A stretch of DNA of 10,000 bases from Flavobacterium sp. (GCF_020217025.1 NZ_JAIWOF010000020.1:1-10000); one strand, 5' to 3'; shown: positions 1 through 6,429, counted from the first letter of the stretch. The notes: generated by a model from the sequence alone, not told the origin. Numbers and translations are program-made.

Positions 1-107
1 TATTAGGTGTTAACGGATTAGGCGTGATTCGTAAAATATTTGGCGTAATTTTATTGGCGATAGCTGTAAAATTGTTCGCTGCGAATGTTAAAGGATTATT
101 TATTTAG
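1..107 (+). CDS. C-terminal end of a MarC-family integral membrane protein (partial)
   Basis: The frame beginning at base 3 is open from the window edge to a TAG stop at 105-107, giving 34 residues that start LGVNGLGVIRKIFGVILL and end in KGLFI. The tail is a hydrophobic segment preceded by a Gly-rich turn and a basic pair, which resembles the last transmembrane helix of the MarC/UPF0056 family (multi-pass inner-membrane proteins, no settled function). Only the final helix is visible, so the family call rests on recollection of the motif order (GxxGLxVIxxIxGxILxAIAV). Twelve bases separate it from the next gene on the same strand, so all three genes at this end could share a transcript. The start lies outside the window. 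Confidence 0.6.
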   Translation, partial: LGVNGLGVIRKIFGVILLAIAVKLFAANVKGLFI

Positions 108-119
108 AGAATATACAAA

Positions 120-317
120 ATGAAAATTTTTACTTATGTGGCAGTTGCCATTGCTTTAGCGTTAATTGTTTTTAACCTTCTTCAAATTGATTATAGCAAT
201 CCCTTTGAAGGCAATAGTACAATTGCTATTATTGGTGTAGTTGCTGGAATTTGCGCAATCCTATTATTAGTATTATTGCGTTTTTCAAAAATGATTGAAG
301 AAAAAACTAGACAGTAA
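120..317 (+). CDS. Small two-helix membrane protein of unknown function
   Basis: A 65-residue protein. Two hydrophobic stretches (about residues 4-22 and 34-54) look like transmembrane helices. Between them lies a short polar loop containing an Asn-Pro-Phe-Glu-Gly sequence, and a basic/acidic tail (FSKMIEEKTRQ) follows. I do not recognise a named family. The ATG follows an A-rich leader (atatacaaa) typical of Bacteroidota and has no Shine-Dalgarno sequence. The TAA stop shares its last A with the ATG of the FAD protein downstream (TAATG at 315-319), which indicates translational coupling and possibly a joint role, for example as a membrane anchor. That role is inference. The gene is real judging by its clean codon use and the coupling. 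Confidence 0.75.
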   Translation: MKIFTYVAVAIALALIVFNLLQIDYSNPFEGNSTIAIIGVVAGICAILLLVLLRFSKMIEEKTRQ

Positions 318-925
318 TGGTTGACGTTTTAATTATTGGCGCTGGAGTTTCAGGCGTTTCATGTGCTTTGATTTTGGGTTCAGCCCAAAACAAACCATTT
401 GCAATGGATAAAAAGATTGCGATTGTAGCACATCAAAAAGCGTCTTCACTACAAAATGCCATTTTTAATAACGCTTACGGAATTCCTGCAGGGAAATTAG
501 GCAGTGAATTGTTAGAAGAAAGTTTGGAACACTTAACCCAATCTTATCCGCACGTGCAACAATTTCATGGTGAAAAAGTGCTTTCTATTTCTGGTGAAGC
601 TGGAAATTTCATAGTTACTACCAACAAATCTTCTCTTCAAGCTAAAATAGTGGTGATTGCTATTGGTGCTGGAAATCCTTTTACGATTGAAGGTTTGGAA
701 TCGTTTGTAATGCCACATCAAAAAGCTGCTCCTGAGAAAAACAGAATCCAATTAAAAAACACCGACCATTTGGTTACCGAAGGTATTTATGCAGCTGGAG
801 TTTTAGCCGGACACAGAAGTCAATTAAGTATTGCCGCTGGTAGTGGTGCTTCTGTAGCAACGGACATTTTAACGTTGTGGAATAACGGAAATCCTGTGCA
901 GGTGCATGATGCTTTGGGGAAATAA
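317..925 (+). CDS. Single-domain FAD protein, thioredoxin-reductase-like but without the NADPH domain
   Basis: A 202-residue protein. Residues 3-13 (DVLIIGAGVSG) form the Rossmann beta-alpha-beta with GxGxxG for the FAD ADP moiety. Residues 111-118 (IVVIAIGA) match the second FAD-domain motif, and residues 156-185 (GIYAAGVLAG then SIAAGSGASVATDIL) match the C-terminal FAD motif of the thioredoxin reductase/pyridine nucleotide-disulfide oxidoreductase superfamily. Normal thioredoxin reductases are about 310-330 residues, with an NAD(P)H domain inserted between these motifs. Here only about 35 residues separate them, and there is no CxxC redox pair. The usual GIYAAGD aspartate is replaced by Val161. 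It may therefore bind FAD, but the usual NADPH-to-disulfide route is not visible. Start and stop are clear: the ATG is coupled to the upstream gene and the TAA ends at 925, directly against the stop of the opposing gene. Confidence 0.8.
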   Translation: MVDVLIIGAGVSGVSCALILGSAQNKPFAMDKKIAIVAHQKASSLQNAIFNNAYGIPAGKLGSELLEESLEHLTQSYPHVQQFHGEKVLSISGEAGNFIVTTNKSSLQAKIVVIAIGAGNPFTIEGLESFVMPHQKAAPEKNRIQLKNTDHLVTEGIYAAGVLAGHRSQLSIAAGSGASVATDILTLWNNGNPVQVHDALGK

Positions 926-1576
926 TTAATCCATTTTTGTGAAAAAATCATTTTTCACATGTCTTGTCTTTTTGATTAAATCGGTGTAGATTTTATCTCC
1001 TTTGAAAATCATTACTTCGTTTTCAAAATATTGATAATAGGTTTCTTTTTGAAACATCATTAAAGTAACATTCCCTTTTAAATCCTCTTTTTTGATTTCA
1101 AACTCTTGAAATCCTAAGAATATAAACCTAACTTTTTGAAAATCTTCATTCTTTGAAACTCGTAATTCTCCATCAAAATTAGCATCTAACTCTTTCATTT
1201 CGCCAGATTCTTTCAAGAACAAACAAATAACCTTTGGAAGAATATCTTTATTATCATCTAAAAATTTAAGCTTATAAAAATCTAAACTATTCTCTGAATT
1301 TTCTAAAATTTTAAATTTAATAACATCCGATTTCTTTCTGTCACTATCCAGAATAATCTTTTTACCAGAAACTGCCCAAGTTCCTTCTGTTGTTCCATTT
1401 AACAATCCAGTAACCCAAGTATAGGTAAATGTTTTATCTTCTTTAAATTCAATGTCTGATCCTACTCCATAAACTCCTTTATAAGAATATTTTCCAACAA
1501 TATCAGAATCGCTAACTTTATTAGAAGAAGCGCAACCTAAGATTAGAAATATAAAGAGAAGATAATAAATTTTCAT
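926..1576 (-). CDS. Small lipoprotein with a beta-rich, lipocalin-like N-terminal domain
   Basis: A 216-residue protein starting MKIYYLLFIFLILGCASSNK, a short signal peptide with lipobox ILGC and the lipidated cysteine at residue 15. No acidic surface-export signal follows the cysteine, which suggests a periplasm-facing anchor (inference). Residues 27-76 (VGKYSYKG, FKEDKTF, EGTW, GKKIIL) follow the strand pattern of small Bacteroidota lipoproteins with a lipocalin- or NlpE-like barrel. The rest (about 85-210) is beta-rich and Lys/Phe/Asn-rich, and I do not recognise it. The gene lies 3 bases after the S41 protease and is the last of a four-gene operon. It looks more AT-rich and more lineage-specific than its neighbours, so it may be a later addition to the operon. 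Function unknown. Confidence 0.75.
   Translation of the reverse strand: MKIYYLLFIFLILGCASSNKVSDSDIVGKYSYKGVYGVGSDIEFKEDKTFTYTWVTGLLNGTTEGTWAVSGKKIILDSDRKKSDVIKFKILENSENSLDFYKLKFLDDNKDILPKVICLFLKESGEMKELDANFDGELRVSKNEDFQKVRFIFLGFQEFEIKKEDLKGNVTLMMFQKETYYQYFENEVMIFKGDKIYTDLIKKTRHVKNDFFTKMD
938..959. terminator. Perfect 9-bp inverted repeat at the convergent gene junction
   Basis: TGTGAAAAA (938-946) and TTTTTCACA (951-959) are perfect inverted copies around a 4-base loop (atca). The element lies 13 bases past the stop of the + strand FAD gene and inside the last codons of the lipoprotein on the - strand. The two opposing genes leave no intergenic space, so this AT-rich hairpin is the only candidate terminator for the rightward transcript. 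The stem has few G/C pairs and no clean U-tract after it, so termination activity is uncertain. Confidence 0.3.
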
Positions 1577-1579
1577 GTT

Positions 1580-3148
1580 TTACTTACTCAAAACCTTATT
1601 CACCATATTGTCTTTCGTTAAAATCAATTGGTAATACGCGTTTTCGTTAAACAGTTGGCGTACAAATTCTGCTTGAAGATAAAACAATACTTTTTCTTTT
1701 TGACTATCTAAATTAAAAAGCAAACCGCCTTTTGCCATGTAAGCCTTGAAGTTATTGAAATAATTTCCAGAACGCAATTCTTTTTCCAAGGCTTCCATTG
1801 AGATTTTTTCGAACTTTTTGCGGTTTTGATCCAATTGTTCAAACACAAAATAATTCACTAATCCCGATTGCATCAACATGGTTAAACCCTCTGCTCCGTG
1901 AGAATCTTCTAGCGGAACAAAAATGTCGGGCATAATTCCGCCGCCGCCATACACGATGCGGCCTTTTTTAGTTTTGAATTTTAAACTATCGGCGATTTTA
2001 ATTTTGTCTTTTTCGTATAATTCACCACTTTCGAAGCGCTTGTCGAATTCGTTAAAATAGTTTTCACCTTTATCTCCATAAGGTTTTTGAATTGAACGAC
2101 CTGATGGCGTGTAATATCTAGCAATGGTTAATCGTACTGCCGAACCGTCGCCTAATGGCATTTCGCGTTGTACTAATCCTTTTCCGAAAGAACGTCTTCC
2201 GAAAACCAAACCTCTGTCGTTATCTTGAATAGCTCCTGCTAAAATTTCGCTTGCTGAAGCACTGTTTTCATTGATTAAAATACTGACTTTGCCCGTTTCA
2301 AAAATACCTTTCTCGGTTGCTAGTGTACTTTCGATTTTATCTTTTTTGTTTTTTGTCTTAACGATTAATTCTTTGTTTTTCAAGAATTCATCTGCAATTG
2401 CAACGGCTGATTCCAAATAACCTCCGCCATTATCACGCAAATCAATGATAATATGATTGGCACCTTCTTTTTTCAATTGGGTTAAACCCGATAAAAATTC
2501 GTCATAGGTTTTTTCGGCAAAGCGATTGATTTTGATATAACCAGTAGCTTTATCCACCATTTGAACAGCATCAATACTCTTAATTGGAATAACATCACGG
2601 GTAACGTTTACGGCGAATTTCTTTTTTTCGGATTTTCGGTAAACGGTTAGTTTTACATTAGAACCTTGTTCGCCTTTTAAGATAGAAAACAACGAATCGG
2701 TTTCTAATTTTTTGTTGTACAATTGTAATTTATCAGCAAAAAGAATTCGGTCGCCCGATTTCAAACCCGCTTTTTCTGAAGGTCCGTTCACAATAGGTTT
2801 TATAACAGCTAAGGAATCGTTATACATGTAGAAATTGATACCAATTCCAACAAAATTACCTCGCATTTCTTGTTCGACTGCTTCTAATTGACTTTTGGGA
2901 ATATAAACGGAGTGTGGATCCAATTTTTCGAGAATTCCGTTTACGGTTAAATCGACAATAGAATCGGTATTTAAACTGTCTACATATTCTTTTTCGATGA
3001 AATCGATAAGTTTGTTAAGCTTATTTTTATTGGCATTTCGGTTTAAGAAAGCTGTTTCTGTAGAAGGATTGAGTTTACTTCCCAATAACAAACCCACCGC
3101 AACAGCCACTGCGATTACTATTGGAAAATATACTTTATTCATTTTCAT
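1580..3148 (-). CDS. S41 family C-terminal processing protease (CtpA/Prc-like) with PDZ domain
   Basis: A 522-residue serine protease acting outside the cytoplasm. Residues 6-23 form a hydrophobic signal/anchor segment. A helical region follows (about 40-90, including GILEKLDPHS), then a PDZ domain (about 95-185, with GIGINF and GPSEKAGLKSGDRIL), then the S41 core from about 195 to 360. The core shows IIIDLRDNGGG (233-243), ENSASASE and SFGKGLVQ. The Ser/Lys dyad is Ser298 and Lys323, exactly 25 residues apart as in known C-terminal processing proteases. YYTPSGRSIQ and GGIMPDIFVP (404-412) complete the fold, and a C-terminal region of about 110 residues follows. Family members cleave periplasmic or exported proteins near the C-terminus; the substrate here is unknown. 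Its ATG directly follows the deaminase stop (TAAATG), so the two are probably co-translated. An in-frame ATG two codons later is an alternative start. Confidence 0.95.
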   Translation of the reverse strand: MKMNKVYFPIVIAVAVAVGLLLGSKLNPSTETAFLNRNANKNKLNKLIDFIEKEYVDSLNTDSIVDLTVNGILEKLDPHSVYIPKSQLEAVEQEMRGNFVGIGINFYMYNDSLAVIKPIVNGPSEKAGLKSGDRILFADKLQLYNKKLETDSLFSILKGEQGSNVKLTVYRKSEKKKFAVNVTRDVIPIKSIDAVQMVDKATGYIKINRFAEKTYDEFLSGLTQLKKEGANHIIIDLRDNGGGYLESAVAIADEFLKNKELIVKTKNKKDKIESTLATEKGIFETGKVSILINENSASASEILAGAIQDNDRGLVFGRRSFGKGLVQREMPLGDGSAVRLTIARYYTPSGRSIQKPYGDKGENYFNEFDKRFESGELYEKDKIKIADSLKFKTKKGRIVYGGGGIMPDIFVPLEDSHGAEGLTMLMQSGLVNYFVFEQLDQNRKKFEKISMEALEKELRSGNYFNNFKAYMAKGGLLFNLDSQKEKVLFYLQAEFVRQLFNENAYYQLILTKDNMVNKVLSK

Positions 3149-3577
3149 TTAGCTCAAATCTTCGATTAATTCCACCTCAACACCTGCTTTTCTAAGAAAA
3201 TCAACACCTGAAGTATCTTTATATTCTTGATGATACACCACTCTTTTAATTCCAGATTGATGAATTAATTTGCTACAATCTTTACAAGGCGAAAGTGTAA
3301 TATATAACGTGGCATCTTCACAAGATTGCGTAGAACGCGCGACTTTTAAAATGGCATTCGCTTCGGCGTGAAGCACGTACCATTTGGTTACATTATCATC
3401 GTCTTCGCAACAATTTTCAAAACCTGACGGTGTTCCATTGTACCCATCGGAAATAATCATTTTACCTTTTACGATAATCGCCCCAACTTTTTTTCGTTGG
3501 CAATACGACAAATTACCCCATTCTTTAGCAATTCGTAAATAAGCCTTATCGTATTTTGCTCTTTTTTCTTTCTTCAT
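3149..3577 (-). CDS. dCMP deaminase (zinc-dependent deoxycytidylate deaminase family)
   Basis: A 142-residue cytoplasmic enzyme predicted to deaminate dCMP to dUMP, feeding thymidylate synthesis. Starting from MKKEKRAKYD, the zinc signature is HAE at 70-72 plus PCKDC at 97-101. His70, Cys98 and Cys101 are the metal ligands and Glu72 the proton shuttle. SDGYNGTPSGFENCC (43-57) is the substrate-side signature that separates dCMP deaminases (and ComEB-type proteins) from free-nucleoside cytidine deaminases. A longer reading frame to 3589 would need a TTG start and overlap the upstream gene by 13 bases. The ATG at 3577 overlaps the upstream TAA by one base (TAATG), fits the coupling seen elsewhere here, and matches the usual N-terminus of the family, so I chose it. 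Confidence 0.93.
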   Translation of the reverse strand: MKKEKRAKYDKAYLRIAKEWGNLSYCQRKKVGAIIVKGKMIISDGYNGTPSGFENCCEDDDNVTKWYVLHAEANAILKVARSTQSCEDATLYITLSPCKDCSKLIHQSGIKRVVYHQEYKDTSGVDFLRKAGVEVELIEDLS

Positions 3578-4170
3578 TATCGGTTCCAAATTTCGCTTTC
3601 AATAATCATCGGCAAAACTACGCCAATTATAAATGCTGACATAACTAAAGCCCAATCTCTTTTTGAAAAACGGAAAAAAGTTTGCACTACGTAAGAAATA
3701 ATTAATACTACTAACACCACTATCATTTGTGCTGCTTCAATTCCTAATGCAAATTCTAACAACGGTAACAATTTATCAGAAGCAGTTCCGGGTAAAATTG
3801 TTTTAAAGTAATTTGAAAAACCTAGTCCGTGAATGATTCCGAAAAACAAAGTTACAATTGCCACGAAGGTTATACTTTCATTTTTAGATGATTTTCCAGC
3901 CGTAAAAAGATGAAAAACGGCCGTTATTAAGATGGTTATTGGAATTAAAAACTCGACCAAACTGGCTTGAATTTGAACCACGCCATAAACCGATAATAGC
4001 AAAGCTAAGGTGTGACCTAAAGTAAAAAGTGATACCAAAACAAAAACGTTTTTCCAGTCTTTAAAAGCGTACGGTACCATTAAAGCTATCAAAAACAAAA
4101 CGTGGTCGTAGGCATTAATATCTAACACATGCTTAAGACCAATATTAAAATACATCCAAAATTCTGACAT
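3577..4170 (-). CDS. HupE/UreJ-like multi-pass membrane protein
   Basis: A 197-residue membrane protein with about six hydrophobic segments (near residues 24-36, 41-63, 72-90, 101-118, 136-164 and 174-191). Histidines and acidic residues sit in conserved-looking positions: GLKHVLDINAYDHVLFL (11-27), GHTLAL (52-57), FGIIHGLGF (110-118) and GIEAAQ (143-148). This His/Asp/Glu pattern within membrane segments is the hallmark of the HupE/UreJ family, some members of which are linked to nickel or cobalt uptake for hydrogenase or urease. No hydrogenase or urease gene is nearby, so transport of a metal is only a family-based guess. It is the first gene of the four-gene operon, with a promoter 25 bases upstream, and its TAA overlaps the next start. 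Confidence 0.87.
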   Translation of the reverse strand: MSEFWMYFNIGLKHVLDINAYDHVLFLIALMVPYAFKDWKNVFVLVSLFTLGHTLALLLSVYGVVQIQASLVEFLIPITILITAVFHLFTAGKSSKNESITFVAIVTLFFGIIHGLGFSNYFKTILPGTASDKLLPLLEFALGIEAAQMIVVLVVLIISYVVQTFFRFSKRDWALVMSAFIIGVVLPMIIESEIWNR

Positions 4171-4194
4171 AACTACAATTTATTTGGGGATTTT

Positions 4195-4226
4195 CAAACT
4201 TACGATTTATTTTTTTATGTTACCAA
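4195..4226 (-). promoter_or_regulatory. Bacteroidota-type promoter for the HupE/deaminase/protease/lipoprotein operon
   Basis: Read on the - strand, the -7 element is TAAGTTTG (4195-4202), a full match to TAnnTTTG. TTG (4224-4226) lies 21 bases upstream, the usual spacing for the Bacteroidota primary sigma factor. The predicted transcript starts near 4188, leaving a leader of about 17 bases before the ATG at 4170. Confidence 0.7.
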
Positions 4227-4255
4227 ATTCTACATCACAAAAGCATGTGAAATTG

Positions 4256-4287
4256 TTGTAAAAAAATAGATTTTTTGTGTAATTTTG
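4256..4287 (+). promoter_or_regulatory. Bacteroidota-type promoter for the TerB-like gene
   Basis: TTG at 4256-4258, a 21-base spacer, then TAATTTTG at 4280-4287 match TTG-N21-TAnnTTTG fully. Transcription would begin near 4294, with a short, almost pure A/T leader (taatataaaaaaacaaacaac) before the ATG at 4312. It lies back to back with the leftward promoter, with about 29 bases between the two -33 elements. Confidence 0.72.
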
Positions 4288-4311
4288 CTCTAATATAAAA
4301 AAACAAACAAC

Positions 4312-4746
4312 ATGTCAATTTCAGATTTATTCGATAGCGGTTTTAGAAACAGAAACAAAGGTCATTTTTCAGCAATTGTAAGAGTAGCTTTGTCTGACGG
4401 AATTATTGGTCCAGAAGAAAAATATTTTTTAGACAAATTAGCTATCAAATTAGAAATTTCTCAAGCAGAATATGAAGAAATTTTAGAAAATCCTTTAAAA
4501 TACCCTGTAAATCCGCCTTTATTGCATACACATCGTTTAGAACGTTTATATGATTTATCAAGAATGGTATATGCAGACGAACATGTTTTAGGTGAAAAAG
4601 AACACGAATTACTTAAAAAATTCGCTTTAGCATTAGGATTTACTGCAGGAAACGTAGGTTATATCGTAGATAAAGCTTTAAAATTAGTAGATATGAACGT
4701 AGATTTAGACACGTTCACTTACGAAATGCAACACATGAACAGATAA
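4312..4746 (+). CDS. TerB-like (tellurite-resistance-B fold) protein
   Basis: A 144-residue, all-helical, soluble protein without signal peptide. Two similar acidic helix-loop motifs are visible: ALSDGIIGPEEKYFLDKLA (26-44) and YADEHVLGEKEHELLKKFA (87-105). This Asp/Gly...Glu-Glu duplication is the metal-binding signature of the TerB/TerB-like fold. The family is named for tellurite resistance, but lone members without terACDEZ genes, as here, are common and have no established role. The gene is a single-cistron unit with its own promoter and terminator. Its codon choice is strongly biased (Leu mostly TTA, Lys almost all AAA), which with the optimal promoter suggests high expression. Calling it a tellurite-resistance gene in function would be unsupported. 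Confidence 0.82.
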   Translation: MSISDLFDSGFRNRNKGHFSAIVRVALSDGIIGPEEKYFLDKLAIKLEISQAEYEEILENPLKYPVNPPLLHTHRLERLYDLSRMVYADEHVLGEKEHELLKKFALALGFTAGNVGYIVDKALKLVDMNVDLDTFTYEMQHMNR

Positions 4747-4766
4747 TTCAACCTGTTTTAAAATAC

Positions 4767-4798
4767 AAAAGCACAAACTCATTCGAATTTGTGCTTTT
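4767..4798. terminator. Bidirectional intrinsic terminator between the TerB-like gene and fbp
   Basis: AAAAGCACAAA (4767-4777) pairs perfectly with TTTGTGCTTTT (4788-4798) around a 10-base loop. An A-run precedes the stem and a T-run (4795-4800) follows it, so it can act on both strands. It lies 20 bases after the TerB-like stop and 23 bases beyond the fbp stop, as expected for a terminator shared by two convergent genes. Confidence 0.85.
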
Positions 4799-4821
4799 TT
4801 GATTTTATGTATTTCAGAAAT

Positions 4822-5829
4822 TTACTTCGCTTTCGCCATAAACTCTTCTGCTTTTTCTACCATGTTTTTACTTCCGCAGAAGAACGGAACGCGTTGGTGT
4901 AACTCAGTTGGTTGAATTTCCATGATTCTTTTGTAACCGTCAGAAGCTTTTCCGCCTGCTTGTTCGGCTATGAATGCCATTGGATTGCATTCGTATAACA
5001 AACGTAATTTTCCGTTTGGTGCTTTTGAACTGGTTGGATATAAATAAATTCCGCCTTTAATCATGTTTCTGTGAAAATCAGAAACTAAACTTCCAATATA
5101 ACGAGAAGTATAAGGTCTATCTCCTTCTTCTAACTGGCAATATTTGATGTAATCTTTCACTCCTTGAGGAAAATGAACGTAATTCCCTTCGTTAATTGAG
5201 TAAATTTTTCCGTCTTCCGAATATTTCATATCAGGATGCGACAAATAGAACGTTCCGATAGCTGGGTTTAACGTAAATCCGTTTACACCATCACCTGTCG
5301 TATATACTAACATGGTTGAAGTTCCATAAATCACATAACCTGCAGCTACTTGATTCACACCTGGTTGCAAGAAATCTTCAATAGTTACTGGAGTTCCAAC
5401 GGGTGTAATTCTTCTGAAAACGGAGAAAATTGTTCCAACTGAAACATTCACATCAATATTCGAAGAACCATCTAATGGATCCATCAAAACCACGTATTTG
5501 TTATTGTGTGAATTATCCGAACCTGCGACAGTAATGAAATCATCATTTTCTTCCGAAGCAATTCCGCAAACAATCTCACGATTGATTAAGGTTTGAATGA
5601 AAACTTCGTTTGCGTAAACGTCTAATTTTTGTTGGTCTTCTCCTTGAATATTTTGTTCTCCAGCAGCACCTACGATATCTACTAATCCGGCTTTGTTTAC
5701 TTTGTAATTTACCACTTTCGCGGCTAATCGGATAGAGTTGATGATTCGAGATAATTCTCCTGTTGAGTACTGAAACGAATTTTGATGTTCAATGATAAAT
5801 TCGCCTAAGGTTCTATTTCTTTCTTCCAT
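4822..5829 (-). CDS. fbp: Class I fructose-1,6-bisphosphatase
   Basis: A 335-residue cytoplasmic enzyme, the usual length for class I FBPase, hydrolysing fructose-1,6-bisphosphate to fructose-6-phosphate in gluconeogenesis. The diagnostic metal-binding motif [10 protein letters not shown] is at residues 117-126, with the first metal-site acidic pair in ASEEND (91-96). [20 protein letters not shown] (243-262) and [15 protein letters not shown] (272-286) carry the sugar-phosphate and metal ligands (Glu280). A longer frame reaches an ATG at 5862 and would add [12 protein letters not shown] chose the ATG at 5829 because [12 protein letters not shown] is the normal family N-terminus and a promoter-like element lies within the would-be extension. 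It is a single-gene unit, convergent with the TerB-like gene and divergent from the acetyltransferase. Confidence 0.96.
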   Translation of the reverse strand: MEERNRTLGEFIIEHQNSFQYSTGELSRIINSIRLAAKVVNYKVNKAGLVDIVGAAGEQNIQGEDQQKLDVYANEVFIQTLINREIVCGIASEENDDFITVAGSDNSHNNKYVVLMDPLDGSSNIDVNVSVGTIFSVFRRITPVGTPVTIEDFLQPGVNQVAAGYVIYGTSTMLVYTTGDGVNGFTLNPAIGTFYLSHPDMKYSEDGKIYSINEGNYVHFPQGVKDYIKYCQLEEGDRPYTSRYIGSLVSDFHRNMIKGGIYLYPTSSKAPNGKLRLLYECNPMAFIAEQAGGKASDGYKRIMEIQPTELHQRVPFFCGSKNMVEKAEEFMAKAK

Positions 5830-5859
5830 TATGAAAATGATGTAGTTGTGTTTAAGGCA

Positions 5860-5867
5860 CAAATATC
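5860..5867 (-). promoter_or_regulatory. Weak candidate -7 element for fbp
   Basis: On the - strand this reads GATATTTG, one mismatch from TAnnTTTG. No TTG is found at the expected spacing upstream, so the match is partial. If used, transcription would start near 5853, about 24 bases before the fbp ATG at 5829 and downstream of the alternative start at 5862. Confidence 0.35.
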
Positions 5868-5895
5868 GGTAAATTTGTGAAATGATAGAATTAAT

Positions 5896-5927
5896 TTGAA
5901 AAGATGTTTAAGTTAATTTTACTTTTG
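5896..5927 (+). promoter_or_regulatory. Bacteroidota-type promoter for the acetyltransferase / aspartate kinase operon
   Basis: TTG at 5896-5898, a 21-base spacer and TACTTTTG at 5920-5927 match the consensus fully. The ATG at 5944 lies 16 bases past the -7 element, so the leader is very short and A-rich (taaaaaatttgaaaaa), with no Shine-Dalgarno sequence. Confidence 0.72.
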
Positions 5928-5943
5928 TAAAAAATTTGAAAAA

Positions 5944-6420
5944 ATGATTATCAGAAAAGCCACAAAAAACGACATGCCTTCGGTTTTAGAATTGATTCAG
6001 GAATTAGCCACTTTTGAAAAAGAACCTAATGCTGTAGTGGTTACCGTTGACGATTTGGTTGGCGACGGTTTTTCAGAAAATCCGCTTTTTCAGTGTTTTG
6101 TTGCCGAAGTTGAAAACGAGATAATCGGAATGGCTTTGTACTATTATCGTTATTCCACTTGGAAAGGAAAAACCATTCATTTAGAAGATTTAATCGTAAA
6201 AGAAAACAAACGCGGAACAGGTGCCGGATTTGCGCTTTACAAAGAAATCATTAAACAAGGAAAAGTCGAAAATGTCCGTCGAATCGAATGGAACGTTTTA
6301 GATTGGAACACACCAGCCATCGATTTCTATGAAAAATCGGGTGCTAAAGTTTTAGGCGATTGGCGTGTGGTACATATGGACGACAAAGGAATTGAACAAT
6401 TTTTAAACACAACTATATAA
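5944..6420 (+). CDS. GNAT N-acetyltransferase, SSAT-like (diamine / thialysine type)
   Basis: A 158-residue cytoplasmic acetyl-CoA-dependent N-acetyltransferase, full length for the family. The N-terminal strand and helix (IIRKATKNDMPSVLELI) precede the core. HLEDLIVKENKRGTGAGFA (79-97) is GNAT motif A with the acetyl-CoA pyrophosphate loop RGTGAG (90-95). WNTPAIDFYEKSGA (121-134) is motif B. Several segments read like eukaryotic spermidine/spermine acetyltransferase: DLVGDGFSENPLFQCFVAEV (37-56), MALYYYRYSTWKGKTIHLED (63-82) and the WNxPxIxFYxxxGA block. The substrate is therefore likely a primary amine such as a polyamine, lysine analogue or similar, but sequence does not settle which. It is the first gene of a pair with aspartate kinase, 9 bases upstream of it. 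Confidence 0.9.
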   Translation: MIIRKATKNDMPSVLELIQELATFEKEPNAVVVTVDDLVGDGFSENPLFQCFVAEVENEIIGMALYYYRYSTWKGKTIHLEDLIVKENKRGTGAGFALYKEIIKQGKVENVRRIEWNVLDWNTPAIDFYEKSGAKVLGDWRVVHMDDKGIEQFLNTTI

Positions 6421-6429
6421 TTCTTCAAA

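Noticed and set aside
533..751. Open frame of 72 codons on the - strand
   Set aside because: It lies inside the FAD protein gene in antisense, has no recognisable motif, and its composition follows from the complement of the real gene.
3577..4170. Part of a hydrogenase or urease cluster
   Set aside because: The HupE/UreJ-like protein stands without any hydrogenase, urease or maturation gene in the window.
4231..4260. Possible operator palindrome (tacatcacaa ... ttgttgta) between the divergent promoters
   Set aside because: Only the outer few bases are symmetrical and the inner arms do not match, so it is too weak to call an operator.
4312..4746. Tellurite-resistance operon
   Set aside because: Only a TerB-like gene is present. 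None of the other ter genes is nearby, so a resistance operon cannot be claimed.
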